Positions 56,778-64,000 of a stretch of 64,000 nucleotides of DNA are shown here, in pieces. The position numbers and the translations under genes were made by a program. The DNA is taken from assembly GCA_029782225.1 (NCBI GenBank), contig JAKOVF010000073.1:1-64000 (forward strand). The letters run 5' to 3'. A model generated the notes under the pieces. The model was given only the letters and a program-made list of their open reading frames with translations. It ran no database searches and was not told the DNA's origin. Origin of the DNA: Chloroflexota bacterium (GTDB lineage: Bacteria > Chloroflexota > Anaerolineae > Anaerolineales > Villigracilaceae). Numbering within the stretch: position 1 is the stretch's first letter; every line of letters begins with the position of its first letter.

Positions 56778-58463
56778 ATGTTCAATGATCCTAAGGTTGA
56801 CGAAACCATTACGCTACAGGGCAAATCATATCAGTTCATTCAGGTCCCTGGAGCACAGGGAATTGTGTATGCAGAGCTTGGTAAAAAAGCAAAAGTCTAT
56901 CGGGTTGTACGAGGCAGCAAAGCTTATGCATTAAAAGTATTTAAACCGGCCTACCGAACTCCTCAACTTCTAAAGAACACAGCTCATATCTTGGCCCAAC
57001 AAGAAGTTCCAGGTTTATCAGTAGCAGAACGCACTATTATTACACCTGAGAAATTCCCGAATGTGATTCAGGTTCATCCAGAATTTACCTATGCCATTTT
57101 GATGCCTTGGATTGAGGGCAAGTCATGGGCAAATTATGTAATTAGTAAAACAGCGACCACCAGAAACGAAAGCATTCGTTTAGCAAAGGCTTTCGCGCAA
57201 GCTATCTGTGAATTGGAAAAACGCAATATAGCACATTGTGATCTTTCGGGTGGGAATTTTATTTTTTCAACGGCTTTCAACGATGTAGAATTCGTTGATA
57301 TAGAAGAACTTTATGGACCAGATTTCCCAAGACCTGATATTCTCCCGGCCGGCACTAGTGGGTATTCGCCAGATTGGGTAAAGGAAAAAGGGCTGTGGGG
57401 GGCCAACGCAGACCGTTTTGCCGCAGGTATTCTTATCTGCGAAATCCTAGCATGGCAGTTTGACGATATCCGTGTTGCTACCAGCGGTGGTGATGCCTTT
57501 TTTGCCGAGGGCGAATTAGGCCATGCGTCAACGCGCTATAAATTGCTGGAAAAACGATTAGCGGAAATACATCCGGAATTAGCAGTGCTTTTTCGAACTG
57601 TCTGGCGAGGCAAGGACGCATCTGAATGTCCAAGAATCTCTGAATGGAAAACAGCACTCGATCAGGTTGCTAGCACTTCATCCGAACCGAATTGGGGATG
57701 GGAGTCGCTTGACTTACCCCCTGAGATTGATCAGGCTGGAAACACAAACCAAGAACGGAGCAGAACGGCAGGCCAAGATTCAGATATTCCCATCAAGAGA
57801 CCATTCCAAGAGGAATCCGGTACAAAACATGAGTCAGAGGACATAGTGGTGACTGCCAATGAATGGCCGGCAAGCGGAAAGAGTCGAAAGGATTTATTGA
57901 TAAGAATATTTTCAATTTTTGCCTTAGTCGGAACAATACTGTTCCTGCTAATTCTGGTGTTTGGGAATTTCATTGATCAGATATCCCGTATCTTTAGGGA
58001 GCAAAGTGGCCTTCTTCTTGGATATATGGTGACTAACTCCATATTAGGATTATTGGTTGGTAGTGTACATGCGTGGATCTTTAGAAACAACATTAGAGCG
58101 TCGCATGTTTGGCTTTTTATTTCGGCTGCATTTCTTGGTGGTGCGATTGGCGGAGTCATTACGGGCTTCCTGACTAATTTGGGCTATGTAACCACCTCCT
58201 ATATGGCAGGGGCTATTATAGGGAGTATTGGTGGCTCATTGTCCAGCTTAGGACAAAATCTGTTCATGCGTAGTCAGGGCCAGCAAATCAAATGGTTTCT
58301 ATTCAGCTTGTTGAGTTGGTTCGTAATTTGGATTATAGGCACCACTATCAGCTGGACCAATCAAACGGTTCCTGGAATGGCGGGTACAGCGGCCCTAATC
58401 ATTCTTTTAAGCGGAGTTGCATTATCTGTGTTTCTGCATGCATACCCAGAGGTGGAATTCTAG
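56778..58463 (+). CDS. Receptor-like protein kinase 3, with polytopic C-terminal membrane domain
   Basis: 561 residues. Catalytic domain as in the other paralogs (ELGKKAKVYRV, YALKVF, HCDLSGGN) but with DIEELYG in place of DIEDMFG and GTSGYSP in the activation segment. An acidic linker (about 300-370) leads not to a stalk but to about six hydrophobic helices with Gly-rich repeats (GLLVGSVHAWIF, FLGGAIGGVITGFL, GAIIGSIGGSL). Being 26 nt behind the phosphatase gene, it is the kinase of the triad. ATG after CAGGAGTCGGAA. Confidence 0.84.
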   Translation: MFNDPKVDETITLQGKSYQFIQVPGAQGIVYAELGKKAKVYRVVRGSKAYALKVFKPAYRTPQLLKNTAHILAQQEVPGLSVAERTIITPEKFPNVIQVHPEFTYAILMPWIEGKSWANYVISKTATTRNESIRLAKAFAQAICELEKRNIAHCDLSGGNFIFSTAFNDVEFVDIEELYGPDFPRPDILPAGTSGYSPDWVKEKGLWGANADRFAAGILICEILAWQFDDIRVATSGGDAFFAEGELGHASTRYKLLEKRLAEIHPELAVLFRTVWRGKDASECPRISEWKTALDQVASTSSEPNWGWESLDLPPEIDQAGNTNQERSRTAGQDSDIPIKRPFQEESGTKHESEDIVVTANEWPASGKSRKDLLIRIFSIFALVGTILFLLILVFGNFIDQISRIFREQSGLLLGYMVTNSILGLLVGSVHAWIFRNNIRASHVWLFISAAFLGGAIGGVITGFLTNLGYVTTSYMAGAIIGSIGGSLSSLGQNLFMRSQGQQIKWFLFSLLSWFVIWIIGTTISWTNQTVPGMAGTAALIILLSGVALSVFLHAYPEVEF

Positions 58464-58510
58464 CTTTGGAATGAGAGCTAAGTGCCGCCAACACAAGACT
58501 TGGAGCCGAA

Positions 58511-59596
58511 ATGTTTAGCGATCCAAACATCGATGAAACTATTCAGCTAAATGGTAAGGTCTATCGTTTTAGCGAGGCTTCTAGTGCTCCCGGAATTGTT
58601 TACGCTGAAATTGGTCGCAAAGCAAAGATATATCGCCTTATTGATAATAAGAACGATGCTTTTGCGCTAAAGGTTTTCAAGGAGGCCTATCGTTCTTCAA
58701 ATATAAGGGAGACAACAATTCAGATAACCACATATCAGGACATTGTAGGTTTAGCGGTTGCTCAGCGCGTGGTTATCGATCCCAAAAAGCACTCAGCAGT
58801 AATTAGACAGCATAAAGACTTCACCTATGCAGTGCTCATGCCTTGGATTGAGGGAAAAAGTTGGATTAACTTTGTAGCCGGAAAAATTCGAATAACGAGA
58901 CATCAAAGCTGGTTATTAGTCCAGACACTGGCTAATACTATGGCGAGACTAGAACAGTATAACTTAGCGCATTGTGACCTATCAAGCAGTAACTTCATTT
59001 TCTCTCCCGACTTTTCCTCGGTTGAATTGATCGACATTGAAGATATGTTTGGCCCTAATCTTATTCCTCCAAGGGATTATCCTAAAGGGACTAATGGTTA
59101 TGGACCGCCTTGGATACAGTCTAAGGGCATATGGGAGGCAACTGCAGATCGATTCTCTGCCGCCATCCTTATTAGCGAAATCCTCGGCTGGCAATTCAAG
59201 GATGTTCGGGGGGCAAGTCACGGGGATACTTTCTTTGCAGAAGCAGAATTCGGAAATGAGTCCAGGCGATTTAGATTATTAAGCAGCCGACTAAAGCATA
59301 TCTATCCGCCACTATCCAGGCTATTTGAAACAGTCTGGTTTGCTCAATCACTAGAAGATTGTCCAAAGATCGAAGACTGGCAGGAAATGTTAACCGTCAG
59401 CAAGGACATGATTATCGAACAGCGACAACGGAAACCCCGCAAGCCAAGACAGCCGCGTCATAGTATTCAAGCAATTACAAAAGGGGCAGAAAGTGATTTT
59501 GATAGGTCCAGTAGAACATGGTGGGGCCTTATCTATTTCATTATGGTGATAAGCGGGTTTGCTCTTTTCCTGGCTACTCTGATGGCATTAGGATGA
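58511..59596 (+). CDS. Receptor-like protein kinase 4, single C-terminal anchor
   Basis: 361 residues, the smallest paralog. Catalytic domain with EIGRKAKIYRL, FALKVF, HCDLSSSN, ELIDIEDMFG and GTNGYGP; then a basic linker (RQRKPRKPRQPRH) and one membrane helix at the very end (about 336-358), so there is no external sensor. It may act as a partner or be activated by the other kinases. It follows kinase 3 after 47 nt; ATG after TTGGAGCCGAA. Confidence 0.84.
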   Translation: MFSDPNIDETIQLNGKVYRFSEASSAPGIVYAEIGRKAKIYRLIDNKNDAFALKVFKEAYRSSNIRETTIQITTYQDIVGLAVAQRVVIDPKKHSAVIRQHKDFTYAVLMPWIEGKSWINFVAGKIRITRHQSWLLVQTLANTMARLEQYNLAHCDLSSSNFIFSPDFSSVELIDIEDMFGPNLIPPRDYPKGTNGYGPPWIQSKGIWEATADRFSAAILISEILGWQFKDVRGASHGDTFFAEAEFGNESRRFRLLSSRLKHIYPPLSRLFETVWFAQSLEDCPKIEDWQEMLTVSKDMIIEQRQRKPRKPRQPRHSIQAITKGAESDFDRSSRTWWGLIYFIMVISGFALFLATLMALG

Positions 59597-59614
59597 TGTA
59601 ATTAGTTTAGTTTC

Positions 59615-59722
59615 TGGTGCAAAAGACTTTTTTGCTGTCCAAATATGGTCTTGAGAGGTCAAACGAGCGCGCTTTAGCCATATATGGCGGTGCTTTTTAC
59701 AAAGGAATCGAGTTTTGCACCA
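59615..59722. promoter_or_regulatory. Inverted repeats between kinase 4 and kinase 5
   Basis: TGGTGCAAAA (59615-59624) and TTTTGCACCA (59713-59722) are exact complements; inside lies a 12-bp perfect palindrome GCCATATATGGC (59677-59688). The arrangement suggests an operator or a folded leader before kinase 5. Confidence 0.5.
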
Positions 59723-59749
59723 AAAACTTTAAGGAACTAGGAAAAAAAT

Positions 59750-62410
59750 ATGTTCATTGATCCTCACATCGGCGAAAGTCTCCAGATAAATGGTAAAAGT
59801 TACACCTTTTCAGAGGCGCCTAACGCTCCAGGTATTATTTATGCAGAAATTGGCCGAAAAGCCAAGGTATATCGAGTCATTAATGGAGGGCAATCATTTG
59901 CCCTAAAAGCATTTAAACCCAAGTACCGCTCGATTCATACCGTAGAGAATAGTCAGCGCATCTCGCAATATCAGAATGTCCCAGGGCTCTCCGTATCACA
60001 AAGGCATGTAATTACAGCGAAAAATCACCCAAGGGTTATTGGAGATCATCCAGATTTTGAGTTTGGTATTCTGATGCCTTGGGTAGAAGGCAAGAGTTGG
60101 TTTAATTATGTGACGGGGAAAGTCTTAATCAATAGACGAGAAAGCATATGCTTAACTCGAGCGTTGATCAATATAATTTACGATTTGGAGCGTCATGATC
60201 TTGCCCATTGTGACCTGTCCAGCAGTAATTTTATCTTCTCCTCGGATTTCAGCCATGTTGAATTGATTGACATTGAAGATATGTTCGGTTATGGGCTACA
60301 GGAGCCTGCCGAAAAACCCAAAGGTACTGGAGGATATTCCCCAAATTGGGCAAGCGCAGATGGGATTTGGGAAGCAGGAGCAGACCGCTTCTCAACTGCA
60401 ATTCTAGTATGTGAAATCTTGGGATGGCAATTTGAAAATATCCGGGAAGCAAGCGACGGAGATGCCTATTTCGCAGAAGGTGAATTTGGAAATAAATCTA
60501 GGCGGTTTCGATTATTAAGTGAACGGCTTGAACAAATCCAGCCTGAGCTGGCGAATCTTTTCAAAACAGTCTGGTATTCTGAGTCTCTGGAAGAATGCCC
60601 GAAAATCGCCAAATGGAAGGAAATCGTAGACACGCTTGGGGAACCAGAGCTAGAAATTGCACCGTCGGTCATTGACTTTGGGAGTCTGCAATTGGAATGT
60701 AAGGGACAACTGCCCACTAGAAAAATCAAGGTCCGAAACACTGGTAGTGGTACTCTAACCGGATCCATAATATCCAATGTAAATTGGTTAAGCATAACTC
60801 CAAAAGAATTTGCCAATGCAGAAGGAAGTTATAGCGAACATTCTGTAACTTTATTGGCTAATTATCCAGATATGCATTCGTACAAGAGTCAGTTTGATGA
60901 CGCGATTCATGTTTATGACGGCAATTCGACACAGCCTCTTTCCTGTAAATATGAAATCACAAAAAAAAATGGTGGAACAAAGTGGCTTTGGGTGTTGGGG
61001 GGTGCAATTTCCTTTTTGGCCATTTTGATAATAATTCTATCTCAGATGCCTCGGCAAACGGGCGGTTTCCCAAGTATTACGCCCCCTACTTCTGAAGTAC
61101 CTAGTATAGATTCTTCAAGTCCATCACCAATACCAGTCCAGGAAGCGCCAACATATACTACCACTCTGCAATATTCCTCCAATCTGGATCAATGGAATAT
61201 CACTTATTTCATGCCTGTGGGTATCGATCTCTCCCAAACAAAGTCGTCCAACGATTGGATTGAACCACAAGCGGCTGGAAACCAACGCTTTTTCGGTATT
61301 CTACACTTTGGAGAGAATACCCAAGTGGGAGTTATCCTTGACGTTTTGGATCAAGTTGAATCAAGGATGATCTTTTCCTTTGATGGGGACGTGGATTTCT
61401 CTGATAACTCAATCCTTATGACATCAGACCAAGTAATCAGTCAGCCGGTGGAATTCCAAATTACATATTCCGATGGCTCAGCAGAACCTTATGCTATCAA
61501 GGCTTACTATTTAACTGATCGAGCCCCAGGTGAATTACTGTACTATAGAGCATCTCTTCGTGAGGGAACTATACAGCTGCCTGATCAAACATTACCTATC
61601 GCGATTTTTGATGACAATGCCGATGGCTTGTATTCGGACCTTGAGAATATCGAGGTAAAGGTGGATTTGAACCTAGATGGTTTTGTGGGTGACGACGAAA
61701 GATTTTATGCGGTATCTCCCATAAAGATTGCTGACACATACTATAAGGTAGCTGAGATTAGCCCCTCCGGTGTACAAATTACTCTTCAAGAAGCCCAATT
61801 TGGACAGGTCATAGGTACGATTAACGATGCCACCTCTGGCAAACCAATTAGTAATGCCCAGATTACAACCTATCCTCTTGGACTTGTAACTGTGAGTAAT
61901 ACCGATGGGTATTACTCCCTTCAAGTTCCAGAGGGAAATTATTGGCAATTCGCCATCTTGTCAACGGGATATGTTCCAGAATATGTGTATCCACAGGAGC
62001 CAGTTGCTGCAGGGCAAGCCTTAGAACTTAATATCTCCCTTTCGCAACCATCTGGATTGACTCATGGAACTGTTCAGCTTCATGATGGTGACTCTTACCA
62101 TTTCTTAGCGGGCACCACAGACCAATATAGCGGGGGCGACTTCTATTTCAGCTTCTCAGATGATGGCGCTCAATTTCTGGCCAACAATTATTACCAACAA
62201 GGCTTGATAGACCTCGGTTTTGATCCCAATATTGAATTAGATAGGGTAGAGCCGCCAGACTCGGGATATTACCAGTTTGGTGTGGATGCCATCATTGATC
62301 ATGTGTACGTCTCCCTTGCAAAGGAAGGGGAAACCGGACACTATGTTATTTTTCGTGTCACTAGGCTGGAGCCGGGACAATACGTTGAAATTGAATACCA
62401 TTATGATTGA
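59750..62410 (+). CDS. Receptor-like protein kinase 5, with large ectodomain
   Basis: 886 residues, the largest paralog. Catalytic domain (about 1-300) with EIGRKAKVYRV, FALKAF, HCDLSSSN, ELIDIEDMFG, GTGGYSP; then the same type of beta-sandwich as in kinase 1 (IAPSVIDFGSLQLECKGQLPTRKIKVRNTG...), a membrane helix (about 410-428, WLWVLGGAISFLAILIII), a Ser/Pro/Thr stalk, a large beta-rich outer region, a carboxypeptidase-regulatory-like domain (VIGTINDATSGKPISNAQI, SNTDGYYSLQVPEGNY) and a C-terminal domain. It probably senses something at or beyond the wall. ATG after AAGGAACTAGGAAAAAA. It ends the locus. Confidence 0.85.
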   Translation: MFIDPHIGESLQINGKSYTFSEAPNAPGIIYAEIGRKAKVYRVINGGQSFALKAFKPKYRSIHTVENSQRISQYQNVPGLSVSQRHVITAKNHPRVIGDHPDFEFGILMPWVEGKSWFNYVTGKVLINRRESICLTRALINIIYDLERHDLAHCDLSSSNFIFSSDFSHVELIDIEDMFGYGLQEPAEKPKGTGGYSPNWASADGIWEAGADRFSTAILVCEILGWQFENIREASDGDAYFAEGEFGNKSRRFRLLSERLEQIQPELANLFKTVWYSESLEECPKIAKWKEIVDTLGEPELEIAPSVIDFGSLQLECKGQLPTRKIKVRNTGSGTLTGSIISNVNWLSITPKEFANAEGSYSEHSVTLLANYPDMHSYKSQFDDAIHVYDGNSTQPLSCKYEITKKNGGTKWLWVLGGAISFLAILIIILSQMPRQTGGFPSITPPTSEVPSIDSSSPSPIPVQEAPTYTTTLQYSSNLDQWNITYFMPVGIDLSQTKSSNDWIEPQAAGNQRFFGILHFGENTQVGVILDVLDQVESRMIFSFDGDVDFSDNSILMTSDQVISQPVEFQITYSDGSAEPYAIKAYYLTDRAPGELLYYRASLREGTIQLPDQTLPIAIFDDNADGLYSDLENIEVKVDLNLDGFVGDDERFYAVSPIKIADTYYKVAEISPSGVQITLQEAQFGQVIGTINDATSGKPISNAQITTYPLGLVTVSNTDGYYSLQVPEGNYWQFAILSTGYVPEYVYPQEPVAAGQALELNISLSQPSGLTHGTVQLHDGDSYHFLAGTTDQYSGGDFYFSFSDDGAQFLANNYYQQGLIDLGFDPNIELDRVEPPDSGYYQFGVDAIIDHVYVSLAKEGETGHYVIFRVTRLEPGQYVEIEYHYD

Positions 62411-62721
62411 CATGTTCCGTGCTAGCAGTCCGAACACATAATTGCTGTTTCAGAAATTATCAGACATTGACTCAAACCGAATTCTCGTCGAAGAGCAGGC
62501 GTAGGCCAATACTCATAGCAGAAAAAGATTTCTGGGTTCCAGTTAGATGCTTCTGGCAGCGCTACACGGAACGACGGCAGAAGTTCGCATACTAGCCCAT
62601 CGGTCATCACGCTACAATTGGTATGGGACAGGCACGGTTGGTTTCACCGTCCGTGAAAAATCCATGACCTCGAATTGACAATCTAGCCTAAGTCCAGAAA
62701 AAGAGGCTTTATGAATCTTCC
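62411..62721. other. Gene-free segment between kinase 5 and an insertion sequence
   Basis: No supported gene or hairpin terminator is seen in these 311 nt; short frames on both strands look random. Confidence 0.4.
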
Positions 62722-62801
62722 TAGTAGTCTATCACTGATGAAAATTTAGTCTCTTGCGGGCTGTCCATGCAGTGAATACACTGGAAGTGGAGGGCAGCCC
62801 G

Positions 62802-63251
62802 ATGAACACAAAATACCTTGTTGTTCTGAATGAAGAACAACGACAGCACCTTGAAAAGATAACCTCGTCTGGAAAAGTGCCTGCTCGACAAATGAAGCGA
62901 GCCCAGATTCTGCTCAAATCCGATGTGCAAACGAACTGGCCATATGAGCGGATCATGGAGGCCTTTGATGTGTCTGCCGTCACAATCGCAGCGGTACGAA
63001 GAGCTTTTGTAGAACAAGGTTTAGAGATTACTCTACAACGCAAGAAACCGGATCGAGAATATGAGCATGCTTTGGATGGTGAGGGCGAAGCGCATCTGAT
63101 TGCTCTGGCGTGCAGTGAACCACCCACGGGCAGAAAGCATTGGAGTCTGCGTCTCTTGCAGGATCGGTTTGTGAAGCTGGGATATGTGGACAGAATCTCC
63201 TATGAAACCATCCGCCGGGTCCTGAAAAAAACGAACTCAAGACCTGGCTGA
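62802..63251 (+). CDS. IS630 transposase, first frame
   Basis: 149 codons: an HTH domain (QRQHLEKITSSGKVPARQMKRAQILLKSD, IMEAFDVSAVTIAAVRRAFVEQGLE) and a linker up to YETIRRVLKK. The ATG at 62802 (MNTKYLVVLNEEQ) is preferred to an upstream GTG. The frame runs into A7 (63225-63231) and stops 20 nt later; slipping back by one base at this run gives KNELKTWLKEMW and joins the second frame. Confidence 0.82.
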   Translation: MNTKYLVVLNEEQRQHLEKITSSGKVPARQMKRAQILLKSDVQTNWPYERIMEAFDVSAVTIAAVRRAFVEQGLEITLQRKKPDREYEHALDGEGEAHLIALACSEPPTGRKHWSLRLLQDRFVKLGYVDRISYETIRRVLKKTNSRPG

Positions 63252-63256
63252 AAGAG

Positions 63257-63928
63257 ATGTGGTGTATTGCGCCAAAAGTCAACGCAGCTTTTGTCTGCCA
63301 GATGGAAGATGTTTTGGAGGTCTACAAGCTGCCTTATAACCCAAACCGGCCCCTGATCTGTATGGATGAGATACCCAAGCAGCTTCTGGCAGACAAACAA
63401 GATCCGCTTGCGTGTCAGGTAGGAACGCCAGCCAGGCAAGATTACGAATACAAACGTAATGGTGTTGCAGACCTATTCATGCTCTTCGAGCCTCTTGCAG
63501 GCAAACGCTTTGTGGCAGTCACTGAAAAACGTAGAAAGGTAGAATGGGCGACCGTGATGAAGCAAGTGTCTGATAAGTTGTATCCACAAGCAGAAAAGAT
63601 CATTGTCATCCTGGACAATCTCAACACTCACACGCCTTCATCCTTCTACGAAACGTTTGAACCAGAAGAAGCCAGACGTTTGGTGGAACGCTTTGAATTC
63701 CACTTTACGCCCAAGCATGGCAGTTGGCTCAACATCGCTGAGATTGAATTGAGTGATTTGGTGCGACAATGCCTTGACCGACGGATCCCGGACACGCAAG
63801 CACTCACCCAAGAAGTGCAGGCTTGGCAGCAGCAACGAAATGACGAGGTTGTTAAGGTGCGATGGCAATTTACTACAAACGATGCTCGTATAAAACTCAA
63901 ACACCTCTATCCTAAGATTCAGGTGTGA
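63257..63928 (+). CDS. IS630 transposase, second frame (catalytic)
   Basis: About 223 codons in the -1 frame relative to the first part. DDE core: LICMDEIPKQLLADK (first Asp), IIVILDNLNTHTPSSFYE (second Asp), FEFHFTPKHGSWLNIAEIELS (Glu). It has no independent ribosome site, so it is most likely made by -1 frameshifting at the A7 run, as is common in this family. Otherwise intact. Confidence 0.85.
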   Translation: MWCIAPKVNAAFVCQMEDVLEVYKLPYNPNRPLICMDEIPKQLLADKQDPLACQVGTPARQDYEYKRNGVADLFMLFEPLAGKRFVAVTEKRRKVEWATVMKQVSDKLYPQAEKIIVILDNLNTHTPSSFYETFEPEEARRLVERFEFHFTPKHGSWLNIAEIELSDLVRQCLDRRIPDTQALTQEVQAWQQQRNDEVVKVRWQFTTNDARIKLKHLYPKIQV

Positions 63929-64000
63929 CACACCACTAAGTACAACCACAAAGATTATTTAGGAATAGCCCCGATCAACGACAAGGTTTTATCGGGTATC

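Larger units (their letters stand above)
62722..63938 (+). mobile_element. IS630-family insertion sequence
   Basis: TA dinucleotides at 62722-62723 and 63937-63938 fit the TA target duplication of the family. Inside them the ends GTAGTCTATCAC and GTGACACACCAC are inverted repeats (9 of 12 positions). Two overlapping transposase frames lie between. Confidence 0.78.

Noticed and set aside
1-64000. CRISPR array
   Set aside because: No regularly spaced identical repeats of 25-40 nt and no cas-like genes were seen.

Overview
The window looks like a chromosomal segment of a free-living bacterium, most probably a member of the Chloroflexota (Anaerolineae-like). This is inference from gene content: Ala/Pro/Thr-rich lipoprotein linkers after a lipobox, a WXG100/EssC-type secretion locus, many receptor-like kinases and TPT-rich stalks. 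No rRNA, complete tRNA or other phylogenetic marker is present to prove it.

Region 1 (1-13.9 kb) is dense, GC-rich and syntenic-looking core genome, all on the + strand: DegV fatty-acid-binding protein, uridine kinase, cyclophilin, a VTT-domain membrane protein, an M20 peptidase, a CACHE-GAF-PAS histidine kinase with its OmpR-type regulator, a complete branched-chain amino-acid ABC transporter (binding protein, LivH, LivM, LivG, LivF), and a CBS-CBS-ACT protein. It ends in a 3'-truncated copy of an RsuA/RluB-type pseudouridine synthase.

Region 2 (about 13.96-45.4 kb) is accessory. Base composition drops, a second, complete pseudouridine synthase sits beside the truncated copy, and a tRNA-3'-end-like sequence with an excisionase-like HTH gene follows. 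Then come a sulfatase, two receptor-like kinases that bracket two large polytopic membrane proteins of GT-C type, a minus-strand operon (SUKH protein, unknown protein, zinc-ribbon/DEAH/S1 helicase), a decayed serine recombinase, several insertion sequences (IS5-type, decayed IS481-type, an unassigned DDE element, decayed IS1182-type), and a SEFIR/TIR-NACHT-HEAT immune-type protein between two of these elements.

Region 3 (45.4-62.4 kb) is the most striking part, a + strand locus. It begins with two cell-wall hydrolases (Amidase_2 and M23/LytM) whose N-termini look like WXG100 domains with Tyr in place of the Trp. Next are a possible EspG-like protein, a ubiquitin-like YukD-type protein, three small WXG100-like proteins and a 1353-residue three-ATPase-domain FtsK/EssC-like motor. 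It continues with a TerY/YegL-type vWA protein, a PP2C phosphatase and three further kinases of the same family as in region 2. I read this as a type VII-like secretion system for peptidoglycan hydrolases, coupled to a vWA/phosphatase/kinase phosphorylation triad. Five paralogous kinases in one window share a nearly constant cytoplasmic kinase domain but have different membrane and extracellular parts. The window closes with an IS630-type element (62.7-63.9 kb).
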